A stretch of 64,000 nt of DNA, from the NCBI GenBank assembly GCA_039194995.1, contig JBCCVR010000007.1, positions 1-64,000 on the forward strand, in the 5' to 3' direction. Position 1 is the stretch's first letter; each line of letters starts with the position of its first letter. A program made the position numbers and the translations under genes. A model generated the notes under the pieces. That model saw only the letters and a list, made by a program, of their open reading frames with translations, was not told the origin of the DNA and searched no databases. The stretch is from CCY15215 sp039194995. Its GTDB lineage: Bacteria; Cyanobacteriota; Cyanobacteriia; Cyanobacteriales; Spirulinaceae. Positions 44,550-53,169 of this stretch are shown here, in pieces.

Positions 44550-45458
44550 ATGCTAGAATCTCGCGGGCATCTGCTAACCGAGCAGATTAACCCCAACTCG
44601 CAAAACTTGGATCGCTTGACCAGTTTGGAGTTGGTGGATTTATTCAACCAAGAAGACCAAAAAACACTAGACGCGATCGCGGCAATAAAAACCGAACTCG
44701 CCCGGGCGATCGATCTCACCGCCGCATCCTTACAGGAGGGAGGGCGCTTATTTTACGTGGGAGCGGGGACAAGCGGGCGTTTGGGGGTGCTGGACGCGGC
44801 AGAATGTCCCCCCACCTTCTGCACGCCTCCCGAACTGGTACAGGGCATTCTCGCGGGGGGTAAGGCAGCTTTGGTAAAGAGTTCAGAAGCGCTTGAAGAT
44901 CGTGGAGAAGATGGGGCGAAAGAAATCGCCCGTTTGGAGATTACTGCAAAAGATGTCGTTTTGGGCATTACTGCTGGGGGAACGACTCCTTTCGTACAGG
45001 GGGCGATCGCTGAAGCCAGAAAACGCGGCGCAACAACGATTTTTCTCGCCTGCGTCCCGGCTTCGCAGGTGCAAATTGATGTTGATGTAGATCTGCGTTT
45101 GTTAACCGGGCCCGAAGTTTTAGCAGGATCGACGCGACTGAAAGCGGGAACCGTGACGAAAATGGCCTTGAATATTCTGTCCACGTCGGTGATGGTTAAA
45201 CTGGGGAAAACCTATGGCAACCGCATGATCGATGTTTCCGTCACCAATCAGAAATTACGCGATCGCGCCCTCCGCATTCTCTGCGATCTCGCGGATCTCG
45301 ATCGCGAAGAAGCGGGAAAGCTCTTAGATCGGAGCGGCAAAAAGGTCAAACTCGCCCTATTGATGCACTGGGGTGGAGTCGATCCCGACGCAGGAACGCA
45401 ATTATTAGAAAAGTATCAAGGGAATCTCAGAACGGCGTTAGAATCAATCGGGAAGTAG
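44550..45458 (+). CDS. murQ: N-acetylmuramic acid 6-phosphate etherase
   Basis: 302 residues, normal length. N-terminal LTEQINPNSQNLDRLTSLELV, SIS-domain motif FYVGAGTSGRLGVLDAAECPPTF and GITAGGTTPFVQGA. It cleaves the lactyl ether of MurNAc-6-P in peptidoglycan recycling. Followed by a 7-nt tandem repeat before the next gene. Confidence 0.96.
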   Translation: MLESRGHLLTEQINPNSQNLDRLTSLELVDLFNQEDQKTLDAIAAIKTELARAIDLTAASLQEGGRLFYVGAGTSGRLGVLDAAECPPTFCTPPELVQGILAGGKAALVKSSEALEDRGEDGAKEIARLEITAKDVVLGITAGGTTPFVQGAIAEARKRGATTIFLACVPASQVQIDVDVDLRLLTGPEVLAGSTRLKAGTVTKMALNILSTSVMVKLGKTYGNRMIDVSVTNQKLRDRALRILCDLADLDREEAGKLLDRSGKKVKLALLMHWGGVDPDAGTQLLEKYQGNLRTALESIGK

Positions 45459-45528
45459 AAGAGTAAAAAGTCACTGCTCGGTACAAGTAACCCCAACCCA
45501 GCCCCTTCCCAAGAGGGTATGACCTAAC

Positions 45529-45559
45529 AACCAATAACTAATAACCAATAACCAATAAC
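45529..45559. repeat. 7-nt tandem repeat before the site-2 protease start
   Basis: AACCAAT, AACTAAT, AACCAAT, AACCAAT, AAC. The repeat ends 10 nt before the ATG of the next gene, and no ribosome site is present there. Confidence 0.88.
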
Positions 45560-45568
45560 AAAAAAAAT

Positions 45569-47104
45569 ATGTCCACAGAAGAATTTGTACCAACTTTTGC
45601 GATCGCTCTCATTGCCCTCGGTTTTCTCGTGTGGGGGTATAATCGCGCGAGACCCTTTGGAAGACTGGGAATTTTGGCTTGGTTGCAATCTGTTGTTCTC
45701 GTTGCACCTTGGTTATTGTTTTTTAGTTTGGTCGCCTTGGGAATTTATGTTAATGTTATTGGCATTCTTTTACTCTTTGTCGGGTCTTCAGGAGTCTATA
45801 TTTATTTGGGAAATCGCTTGCGAGCAGAGGGACAAGATGCCGTTTTGCGCGATCGCGCCGCCAAGAGAATTCGAGAACAAGAAAAGCAAAGCACATCGGA
45901 AACAGGCTCTCCTTTGACCGTTAAGAACAAAGATGGAATCGAGCTTATTAAGGAAACAACACAGGAGCAAGCCGAAGAAATTTTTCCCATTCCCGCCGAG
46001 GATTTACAGAAAATCAAAGGCATTTTTGCCCTCGATACGTTCTTTTCTACGGAGACAATTTCTTACCAAGAAGGGGCGATTTTTAAAGGAAATTTGCGCG
46101 GCGAACCGGATAAAGTTTACAGCAGTCTGTCCGAGAAATTAAATGATTTATTAGAGGATAAATATCGCCTCTTTCTGGTAGAGAGTCCGGAAGGAAAACC
46201 CGTCGTCATTATTCTTCCTCGCGCTAACGATCCAAAACCCGCGACCCTCGCCCAGAAAAATTTATCTCTCGTTTTATTAATTGCAACCCTCGCCACCAGT
46301 TTGGAAGCCGCAGCCTTATTATTAGGGTTTGATTGGTTTCAACAACTCGGACGTTATGGCGAGGCTTTACCCATTGCTTTCGGGTTGTGGTTCATTTTAG
46401 CCGCTCACGAATTTGGTCACTGGTTTTACGCCAAACGCCATGATATTCGCCTCAGTTTTCCCTATTTAATTCCCAGTTGGCAAATTGGTTCTTTTGGCAG
46501 TATAACTCGTTTTGAATCTCTGATTCCCGATCGCGCGGTACTGTTTGACGTGGCATTGGCGGGCCCTGCGATCGGCGGTTTGGTTTCTTTTATTTTACTG
46601 ATTTTTGGTTTCATTCTGTCCCATCCGGGGAGCTTATTTCAATTGCCTACGGAGTTTTTACAAGGTTCGATTCTGGTCGGAACTTTAGCCAAAGTTATTC
46701 TAGGTTCTAAGTTGGAAGCAACGCTACTTGACGTTCATCCTTTAGTCATTATTGGTTGGTTGGGATTGGTAATTAATGCTTTAAATCTAATGCCGGCGGG
46801 ACAATTAGATGGCGGGCGTATCGTACAGGCAATTTATGGGCGAAAAACTGCCCGCAGAACTACTCTTGCAACGTTAATTATTTTGGGTTTGGTGGCGATT
46901 TTCAATGCTGGAAATCCCATCCCTTTATATTGGGGAATTGTGATTCTCTTCTTGCAGCGCGATCTAGAACGTCCGAGCTTAAATGAATTATCAGAGCCGG
47001 ATGACACGCGGGCGGCTTTGGGTTTATTGGCTTTATTTTTAGTGCTAGCCACTCTCATTCCTTTAAATCCGGGTTTAGCAGGAACTTTGGGAATTGGAGG
47101 TTAG
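45569..47104 (+). CDS. site-2 protease family protein, EGY-like (M50)
   Basis: 511 residues. Two N-terminal membrane helices (about 5-75), a cytoplasmic domain (about 80-215), then an M50 core: AAHEFGHWFYAKRHD (HExxH at about 281) and NLMPAGQLDGGRIVQ (NPxxLDG-like, about 410). This is the arrangement of plastid EGY1-type proteases. It cuts membrane-embedded substrates; in cyanobacteria these may include anti-sigma-like regulators. Start codon has only the tandem repeat upstream. Confidence 0.9.
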   Translation: MSTEEFVPTFAIALIALGFLVWGYNRARPFGRLGILAWLQSVVLVAPWLLFFSLVALGIYVNVIGILLLFVGSSGVYIYLGNRLRAEGQDAVLRDRAAKRIREQEKQSTSETGSPLTVKNKDGIELIKETTQEQAEEIFPIPAEDLQKIKGIFALDTFFSTETISYQEGAIFKGNLRGEPDKVYSSLSEKLNDLLEDKYRLFLVESPEGKPVVIILPRANDPKPATLAQKNLSLVLLIATLATSLEAAALLLGFDWFQQLGRYGEALPIAFGLWFILAAHEFGHWFYAKRHDIRLSFPYLIPSWQIGSFGSITRFESLIPDRAVLFDVALAGPAIGGLVSFILLIFGFILSHPGSLFQLPTEFLQGSILVGTLAKVILGSKLEATLLDVHPLVIIGWLGLVINALNLMPAGQLDGGRIVQAIYGRKTARRTTLATLIILGLVAIFNAGNPIPLYWGIVILFLQRDLERPSLNELSEPDDTRAALGLLALFLVLATLIPLNPGLAGTLGIGG

Positions 47105-47140
47105 TTGAGCTTCGGAGCAAGGAGAAAAAATACATACTAT

Positions 47141-48523
47141 ATGCTACAAGCAACACTCAAGAGAAGACGCGATGAAAATTGGCTAATCGGCTATCATCCC
47201 GCCCAATTTTATGACCTCGTTGAAACCCATCGCCAATATTTGCAACAACAAGACAACAACAGCAAAATTTTGTTAGTTGAGTCCGATCCTTTACAGTTTT
47301 TATCCAAGTTTTCTGCTGCGGTTATTAACAACTATTCCATTTTTCTCTGCAATCCTCAGTGGGGCGATCGCGAATGGGAACGGGTTTTTCAGTTGGTACG
47401 ACCCAATCTGATTTGGGGACATTTACCGACAGCAAGCGATCGCTTTGTCATCTCCAAAGCCTTACAAAAAATGCCCCCAGAAGCGAGAATTATGATTCCC
47501 ACGGGAGGCACGTCGGGAAAGATAAAGTTTGTCATGCACGATTGGCAATCGCTTTCTGCTTCGGTCTTTGGATTTCAACAGTATTTCGAGCAAAAAAAGA
47601 TCCATTCTTTTTGCATTCTTCCCTTATATCATGTCAGTGGATTGATGCAATTTTTACGCTCTTTCCTCACAGGAGGTCAACTTTTTATCTCTCCCTACTC
47701 ATCTTTAAAACAAGGGGAATTCGGTATTAATAATCCGAAGGATTTCTTTATCTCCCTCGTCCCCACCCAACTGCAATTTTTACTCGATTTTAATCCTCAA
47801 TGGTTATCTCTTTTTCAGACTGTTTTATTAGGAGGCGCGCCAGCATGGAAAAAGTTGCGAGATCGCGCCCGGCAATATAAAATTAAACTAGCCCCAATCT
47901 ATGGCATGACGGAAACAGCATCCGGGGTCGTTGCTCTGAAACCCGCAGCATTCCTGCAAGGTAACGAAAGTAGCGGCCGGGTTTTACCCCATGCAACGGT
48001 GGAAATATGGGACGATCGCGGGACAAAATTGGCAGCAAATCGCATCGGTACTGTCTGCGTCCAAGCGAAATCAAGGCATTGGGGTTATTATCCCCCCCCG
48101 AAAAAGTTTTTAAAAACCGCGATCGCTACGGACGATCTGGGTTATTTTGACGAGGATGACGATTTATACATCGTTGGGCGCAAGAGCCAAAAAATAATTA
48201 CGGGCGGCGAAAATGTATTTCCTATCGAAGTAGAAGCAGCAATTTTGGAGACGAATTTAGTGCGAGATGTGGTCGTTGTCGGCGTTCCGGATGGGACATG
48301 GGGAGAAGCGATCGCTGCCGCCTACGTTCCCAGAAATCCGGCGATCGCAGAAGATGAAATCGCACGCCAACTAGCGGGAAAATTGAGCAAATTCAAACAG
48401 CCCAAATATTGGCGCGCCCTCTCGCGATTACCGAGATGCGATCGCGGTAAGCTCAATTATGCTCAGATCGCACAATTATTTCAGTCACCAACAACCAATA
48501 ACAACCTACTGCCCAACCTCTAA
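47141..48523 (+). CDS. menE: 2-succinylbenzoate-CoA ligase
   Basis: 460 residues from ATG 47141. A TTG at 47105 right after the previous stop is an alternative; GGAGA at 47120 is far from the first but suits neither perfectly. Adenylate-forming enzyme: MIPTGGTSGKIKFVMHD (P-loop), PIYGMTETASG, DDLGYFDEDDDLYIVGRKSQKIITGGENV, and CRDGKLNY-like CDRGKLNY with the catalytic Lys. MenE makes OSB-CoA for phylloquinone, the photosystem I quinone. The C-terminus SPTTNNNLLPNL is encoded by the same 7-nt repeats that precede cobB. Confidence 0.9.
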   Translation: MLQATLKRRRDENWLIGYHPAQFYDLVETHRQYLQQQDNNSKILLVESDPLQFLSKFSAAVINNYSIFLCNPQWGDREWERVFQLVRPNLIWGHLPTASDRFVISKALQKMPPEARIMIPTGGTSGKIKFVMHDWQSLSASVFGFQQYFEQKKIHSFCILPLYHVSGLMQFLRSFLTGGQLFISPYSSLKQGEFGINNPKDFFISLVPTQLQFLLDFNPQWLSLFQTVLLGGAPAWKKLRDRARQYKIKLAPIYGMTETASGVVALKPAAFLQGNESSGRVLPHATVEIWDDRGTKLAANRIGTVCVQAKSRHWGYYPPPKKFLKTAIATDDLGYFDEDDDLYIVGRKSQKIITGGENVFPIEVEAAILETNLVRDVVVVGVPDGTWGEAIAAAYVPRNPAIAEDEIARQLAGKLSKFKQPKYWRALSRLPRCDRGKLNYAQIAQLFQSPTTNNNLLPNL

Positions 48524-48558
48524 CCCCCTCCCAAGAGGGGGAAAGCAAGAAGGGGAGT

Positions 48559-48579
48559 AACCAATAACTAATAACCAAC
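48559..48579. repeat. 7-nt tandem repeat directly before the cobB start
   Basis: AACCAAT, AACTAAT, AACCAAC, abutting the ATG at 48580 and leaving no room for a Shine-Dalgarno site. A run ending the menE gene (about 48489-48505) has the same unit. Confidence 0.88.
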
Positions 48580-50097
48580 ATGGCCTTAATTGTTGCCGGA
48601 GAGCGAAGCGGTTCGGGAAAAACGACGATAACGATGGCTCTACTGGCTTTTTTAGCACGTCAGGGACGCAAAGTTCAATCGTTTAAAGTCGGGCCCGACT
48701 ATATCGATCCCATGTTTCATACGGCAATAACGGGACGTGCTTGTCGCAATCTCGATCCGATTTTAACATCGGAAGAGTATGTAAAATCTTGTTTTTTAAA
48801 ACACGGTCAAAACGTGGATACCGTGATTATTGAAGGCGTAATGGGCTTATTTGATGGTATCAAAAAAGTAGAAGAAGATATTGCAGATTATGCCAGTACT
48901 GCTCATATTGCTCGCATTTTAAATGTTTCCGTTGTTTTGGTTGTGGATTGTAGCAGTCTATCCGGTTCGATCGCCGCGATCGTCCACGGTTATCGAACCT
49001 TCGATCCTCGCGTCAAAATTGCCGGAATTATTCTCAATCGTATCGGCAGCGATCGCCATCTAGAATTGCTAAAAGAAGCCCTAGAACCCCTCAATTTTCC
49101 CATCTTAGGGGTATTATACCGTCACACCGAAATCACCCTCCCTGCAAGGCATTTGGGCTTAGTTCCCACCGACGAACTCGATAACCTCAAAGAATGCTGC
49201 GATCGCCTCTCAGAACTCGCCCGAGATTGTTTTAACTGGCCAAAAATCCTCCCCCTCCTCTCTCCCGAAACCAACAACCAACAAGCGGTGCGACCCCGTG
49301 TCGGCGAAAGACGCAAGGGAACGCGCACCAAGAAACCAACAAGCGGTGCGACCCCGCGTCGGCGAAAGACGCAAGGGAACGCGCACCAAGAAACCAACCA
49401 GCGGTGCGACCCCGCGTCGGCGAAAGACGCAAGGGAACGCGCACCAAGAAACCAACAACCAACAACCAATAACAAAATCGCCATCGCCCGCGATCGCGCC
49501 TTCAGTTTCTACTATCAAGACAATCTGGATTTATTTGCCACTTTAGGAGCAGAATTAATCCCTTGGAGTCCCCTAGAAGATGAATCCTTACCCGAGGATA
49601 TTCAAGGCTTGTATTTTGGGGGAGGATTTCCGGAAATGTTCGCCCGAGAATTAGCCGAAAATAAGTCGGCACTTCAGGCTGTTTCCCAAGCTATTTTACA
49701 GGGAATGCCCACTTATGCCGAATGCGGTGGTTTAATGTATTTGTGCAAAAAATTAATCGATTTGTCTGGGGAAACGTGGGAAATGGCGGGAATATTACCC
49801 GCAACGACTGCGATGGGAAAACGCTTAAATCTCGGTTATCGAAAAGCGATCGCCTTGCGAGATAGTTCTCTCGTTAAAACGGGAGAAATTATTTGGGGAC
49901 ACGAATTTCACCGCTCTTTTTTAACCTGCGAACCCGAGAAACCTTTATTTTCCCTAGAAGGCTATCTGCGTCCGAGTAAAATGGAAGGTTGGAGCCGCGA
50001 TCGGCTTCATGCTTCTTATCTTCACATCCACTGGGGAACGCAACAGCAATTATTACAAAGATGGTTGAGTTTGAATTGGAAAACTCAATCAAACTAA
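48580..50097 (+). CDS. cobB: cobyrinate a,c-diamide synthase with a repeat-derived linker
   Basis: 505 residues, some 50-60 longer than usual. The N-terminal amidoligase domain has GERSGSGKTTITMAL (P-loop) and FKVGPDYIDPMFH. The C-terminal glutaminase-like domain has GGGFPEMFARELAENK and AECGGLMYL with the nucleophilic Cys, and ends HASYLHIHWG. Residues about 236-293 are three tandem copies of the 58-nt repeat, giving a basic Arg/Lys/Thr-rich linker exactly at the domain boundary. The enzyme amidates cobyrinic acid in cobalamin synthesis. All active motifs are intact, so it is probably functional. Stop lies 6 nt from the convergent smpB stop. Confidence 0.92.
   Translation: MALIVAGERSGSGKTTITMALLAFLARQGRKVQSFKVGPDYIDPMFHTAITGRACRNLDPILTSEEYVKSCFLKHGQNVDTVIIEGVMGLFDGIKKVEEDIADYASTAHIARILNVSVVLVVDCSSLSGSIAAIVHGYRTFDPRVKIAGIILNRIGSDRHLELLKEALEPLNFPILGVLYRHTEITLPARHLGLVPTDELDNLKECCDRLSELARDCFNWPKILPLLSPETNNQQAVRPRVGERRKGTRTKKPTSGATPRRRKTQGNAHQETNQRCDPASAKDARERAPRNQQPTTNNKIAIARDRAFSFYYQDNLDLFATLGAELIPWSPLEDESLPEDIQGLYFGGGFPEMFARELAENKSALQAVSQAILQGMPTYAECGGLMYLCKKLIDLSGETWEMAGILPATTAMGKRLNLGYRKAIALRDSSLVKTGEIIWGHEFHRSFLTCEPEKPLFSLEGYLRPSKMEGWSRDRLHASYLHIHWGTQQQLLQRWLSLNWKTQSN
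49285..49458. repeat. three tandem 58-nt units, each holding the 45-nt hairpin repeat
   Basis: Units begin at 49285, 49343 and 49401. Each is the 45-nt core plus a 13-nt spacer (AAGAAACCAACAA-like). Unit one has GTGTC in place of GCGTC, turning a stem G-C pair into a G-T wobble. The array is open in all six reading frames. 58 is not a multiple of 3 but 174 is. Confidence 0.92.
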
Positions 50098-50103
50098 GTG
50101 AAC

Positions 50104-50571
50104 CTAATAACGTTTTAATGCCCGTTGCATATCCCGCTTATCCTGACGCTGTTTGATCGTTTCTCGCTTGTCGTGTAATTTTTTCCCACGTCCCAAACCG
50201 AGAACGACTTTAACCCAACTGCCCTTAAAATACATTTTTAATGGGACGAGAGTTAACCCTTGTTGCTCTAATTTACCGATTAATTTGTTAATTTCCTTGC
50301 GTTTGAGGAGTAACTTGCGCGTGCGTCGGGGATCGTGGTTAAAATATTCACCACTGGCTTGATAAGGTGAAATATGGACATTAATTAATATGGCTTCACC
50401 ATTGCGAATGAGTCCGTAACCATCCCGTAAATTGACCCTCCCGGCACGAATGGATTTGACTTCCGTACCGACCAATTGAATTCCCGCTTCGTAGGTTTCG
50501 AGAATTTCATAGAGGTAACGTGCCTGACGATTATCGGCAATCATTTTAAAACCGTCGCTTTTCTCGCCCAT
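50104..50571 (-). CDS. smpB: SsrA-binding protein SmpB
   Basis: 155 residues. KMIADNRQARYLYEILETYEAGI, then GTEVKSIRAGRVNLRDGY and the C-terminal basic tail KLHDKRETIKQRQDKRDMQRALKRY, which enters the ribosome. Binds tmRNA for trans-translation. Convergent with cobB, divergent from nrtS. Confidence 0.97.
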   Translation of the reverse strand: MGEKSDGFKMIADNRQARYLYEILETYEAGIQLVGTEVKSIRAGRVNLRDGYGLIRNGEAILINVHISPYQASGEYFNHDPRRTRKLLLKRKEINKLIGKLEQQGLTLVPLKMYFKGSWVKVVLGLGRGKKLHDKRETIKQRQDKRDMQRALKRY

Positions 50572-50631
50572 GTTCTTCTCAAACGATTTCTTGTAAACGT
50601 TTTTATTGAGTCCACTATTATAGCTTTTTCT

Positions 50632-50868
50632 ATGAACTTTGTCAAAGGTTATCTAACGGCTCTGTGCGATCGCAATTTCGCCCCGACGGGATTAAAAGTC
50701 GCCGCGATCGTCGGTTCGCTTCTTTTTATCATTAATCACGGCTCGGCACTTGCCAACCAAAAGATGACGCGAGAGCGGTGGTTATCGGCAATCTTAACTT
50801 ATTTTGTTCCCTATGCGGTCAATATTCACGGGCAATTTGTCAGCCAATACAACAAATCTAAACATTAG
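50632..50868 (+). CDS. nrtS: NrtS-like nitrate/nitrite transporter subunit
   Basis: 78 residues from ATG 50632; an in-frame start further left would run through the smpB side. Two hydrophobic segments: FAPTGLKVAAIVGSLLFIIN and LSAILTYFVPYAVN, separated by HGSALANQKMTRERW. I match this to the small NrtS family described for nitrate/nitrite uptake in marine Synechococcus. Its 3' end overlaps the convergent patatin gene by 11 nt. Confidence 0.75.
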   Translation: MNFVKGYLTALCDRNFAPTGLKVAAIVGSLLFIINHGSALANQKMTRERWLSAILTYFVPYAVNIHGQFVSQYNKSKH

Positions 50869-51985
50869 TTTCGAGAAATTGCTTGATTTTGGTTTTTACA
50901 CTCACTAATCTTTTGCGACCTTCTTTATTTTTGAGGCTGATCGTTGCATTGTGAAAGTATCCTTCTGCCAATGCAGAGAGAATTGCTAAATTAAACGAGC
51001 TGGCATCATCAATACCTTCAACAACTTTAGGCTTTCGTCCCTTCAATTCGAGCATTAATTTTCCCTTTAATTCGCCATCGAGAACGAGGTCTAAATATTC
51101 ATCGGAGAGCTTCGGCTGCAAGCGCAAATAGCGATCGCTATCCTCTTCATTCCGTAAAATAACCTGTCTGGCGATATATTCGTCAATATCCAAACGAGCA
51201 TCTAGCAAAATATCGAGAATTCGTGCCGCCCATTGCGTAACCCCCCCATGTCGGGTTTGGTCGTAAGGAGAATCTCGGGTTGCTTCTCCAGTTCCAATCG
51301 AAAGGACGCGAATTTCTTCGAGTTTGTAGCCCAAAACAATGGCTTCGGCAATGGCACAAGCAGAGGGATTATTAACCCCGATACCACCGTCGATCGCGGA
51401 ATAAGTTCTACCATTATATCGGAGAGGATAAGTCGGAAAAAATGTGGGAGTAGAAGCCGAACAAACGCAAGCCTCCCAAATTGGGAGATTGGCATACCAT
51501 TTATGAGTTTTCCAAGTTTTAAAAAAAATCGGCTTGCGATCGTCAGTATCGTAGGCTGGAATCAACAGAGAAAGGTTGACATTCTGATGATGAATTGACG
51601 CTAAAGTTTGGGTGCCTAACTCCTCCTGTAAAACCTTTTTTAAGCCTTGGTGGGAAAATTTAGGGGCAGATAATCCATTTTGCACGAGTAAGGGCAATCT
51701 GCGGGGAGAGAAATAGCCTTTTCCACCCCAATAGGGGAAAATGTCACGACCTCTTTCGCGATAAAGTTGAACTAATTGTTCTCCAGTTTTACCGATCGCA
51801 ATGCCTGCGGCTAATATCGATCCGGTAGAAGTCCCCGTCACAAAATGAAAATATTCTTGTAAGGTTTGACCCGTTAAAATATCAATTTCCCGTTCGATGA
51901 GATACAGCAATTTTGCCGAGAGCATTCCCCGCATCCCTCCCCCATCCAGACTCAGAATTCGATACACCATCTTTTCAATGAGCAA
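50858..51985 (-). CDS. patatin-like phospholipase
   Basis: 375 residues. Oxyanion loop LSLDGGGMRGML (about 11-22), nucleophile GTSTGS (Ser53, GxSxG), catalytic Asp in AIDGGIGVNNPS (near 200). The Ser-Asp dyad is complete. It hydrolyses membrane lipid acyl chains. Start at 51985 (MLIEKM); a second Met at residue 6 is also possible. AT-rich 7-nt repeats lie directly upstream. No CBASS partner genes lie nearby, so a defence role is not indicated. Confidence 0.88.
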   Translation of the reverse strand: MLIEKMVYRILSLDGGGMRGMLSAKLLYLIEREIDILTGQTLQEYFHFVTGTSTGSILAAGIAIGKTGEQLVQLYRERGRDIFPYWGGKGYFSPRRLPLLVQNGLSAPKFSHQGLKKVLQEELGTQTLASIHHQNVNLSLLIPAYDTDDRKPIFFKTWKTHKWYANLPIWEACVCSASTPTFFPTYPLRYNGRTYSAIDGGIGVNNPSACAIAEAIVLGYKLEEIRVLSIGTGEATRDSPYDQTRHGGVTQWAARILDILLDARLDIDEYIARQVILRNEEDSDRYLRLQPKLSDEYLDLVLDGELKGKLMLELKGRKPKVVEGIDDASSFNLAILSALAEGYFHNATISLKNKEGRKRLVSVKTKIKQFLETNV

Positions 51986-51988
51986 TTA

Positions 51989-52027
51989 TCAATGAACAAT
52001 TATCAATTCTTAATTCTTAATTCTTAA
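51989..52027. repeat. 7-nt tandem repeat upstream of the patatin gene
   Basis: AATTCTT repeated three times (about 52005-52025), preceded by two AATTATCAATGAxCA-type units. It fills the spacer between the patatin start and the RNase III-like stop. Confidence 0.75.
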
Positions 52028-52957
52028 TTATCCCTCGTCCATGAGTTCGTGGAAGCGATCGCGTCCGGCATCGGAGTCTTTACTGGCATAGCCTAATACG
52101 GTGCGGACGATCCATTTTTGCGGTTTTCCTGCTCTGAGGAGTTGGGAAATTGCTTCTTTCAGGAGATCCTCTTCTTCGACGAATTCTTGTAGAAACCAGT
52201 CTCGCATTTGATTGAAGGCAGTGCGATTATTGGCTTTGTCTCCTTCGAGATATTTTTCCCCGAGAAACTGTTTGAATCCCTTTTTTCCCTCATTTCCTAA
52301 GTTCTGCGAATGGGTTTTATAGTCTGCTACCCGGGCTTTACTCGTCATTTGTCGTTGAAAGGAATTAAGAACCTTGACCTCGACTCCCGGTAATAATGTG
52401 TAGAGAAGATTGGTAACAATCGAACTCAATAAAACATTTCCCAAATATTTAACTTGAGTCACGGGTTCGACGCGATCGCAATTATTTTGTAGGTGACTTT
52501 CTAACAGTGGGGAGATCGCGTGTTTAATGAGCCAGTTTCTCGCTTGAGAAAAACCGCGATCGCAGTGGATAGAACCCACAAGGGCGAGAAAGGCAGACTC
52601 GAAAGGATTATTCTTTTTCTGACGCAATAGGGCGCGTTCTTCTTTCAACGCTAAAAAAGGATAAGATTCTCCCAAACCCAGTTGAAACCATGTTTTCGTC
52701 AGTTGTTCGCTACCGATTAACTTTTGCTGCAAACCCTTGTAGTTCGCGACGGGGAGATAAGGACAATTATAATAAAGATAGTGGGTTAGGGTCATTTTGT
52801 AGACCGCTTCTCCCAACCATGTCAAGCGTTGATTATTCTCTTCGGGATTGCCAAATTCTTTGGCATAAGAAGGATGACTTAAAGCCAAAAATAACAGATC
52901 GGTATGCTTGAAGTTAAATTCAATTTGCTTTTCGATCGCGGCGTGATTCCAGTCCAT
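52028..52957 (-). CDS. ribonuclease III-like protein, catalytic residues replaced
   Basis: 309 residues. An N-terminal RNase III fold (about 7-155) is recognisable by LALSHPSYAKE and the signature region NNQRLTWLGEAVYKM. The canonical signature is NERLEFLGDAVL, so the catalytic acidic residues are changed: E to Q, E to T and D to E. The second acidic pair D-x-x-E reads ESAFLAL (E, then L). The C-terminal half (about 160-309) contains VEVKVLNSFQRQ and a helical end, with no clear dsRBD. It probably binds dsRNA without normal cleavage. Confidence 0.82.
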   Translation of the reverse strand: MDWNHAAIEKQIEFNFKHTDLLFLALSHPSYAKEFGNPEENNQRLTWLGEAVYKMTLTHYLYYNCPYLPVANYKGLQQKLIGSEQLTKTWFQLGLGESYPFLALKEERALLRQKKNNPFESAFLALVGSIHCDRGFSQARNWLIKHAISPLLESHLQNNCDRVEPVTQVKYLGNVLLSSIVTNLLYTLLPGVEVKVLNSFQRQMTSKARVADYKTHSQNLGNEGKKGFKQFLGEKYLEGDKANNRTAFNQMRDWFLQEFVEEEDLLKEAISQLLRAGKPQKWIVRTVLGYASKDSDAGRDRFHELMDEG

Positions 52958-53169
52958 CTCATTTAGGGGCTTAAAGGAGTGACCTTAGAATAGCGCATTC
53001 TCAAGGTAAGGGGGGGGTTCGCTGCTTTTTTCGGTGTTTTTGCGGTCGGGATATCGTTGAATCTGTCTATCCTCATATACTAGATGGCCAAGTTACCATA
53101 GGGATATTGTATCTCGAAATGCGATCGCCGAGTCTTAAAATCCGCAGCGCTTATCAGAATTAATGTCCC

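Noticed and set aside
49285..49458. Possible CRISPR array
   Set aside because: Only three units, the 13-nt gaps are not unique spacers, no cas genes nearby, and the array is part of a coding sequence.
49122..49518. Long reverse-strand frames across the cobB repeat array
   Set aside because: They arise because the repeat is free of stops in all six frames. They have no start signals and lie wholly opposite cobB.
50858..51985. Patatin as a CBASS or other anti-phage effector
   Set aside because: No cyclic-nucleotide synthase or defence gene is adjacent; neighbours are smpB, nrtS and an RNase III-like gene.
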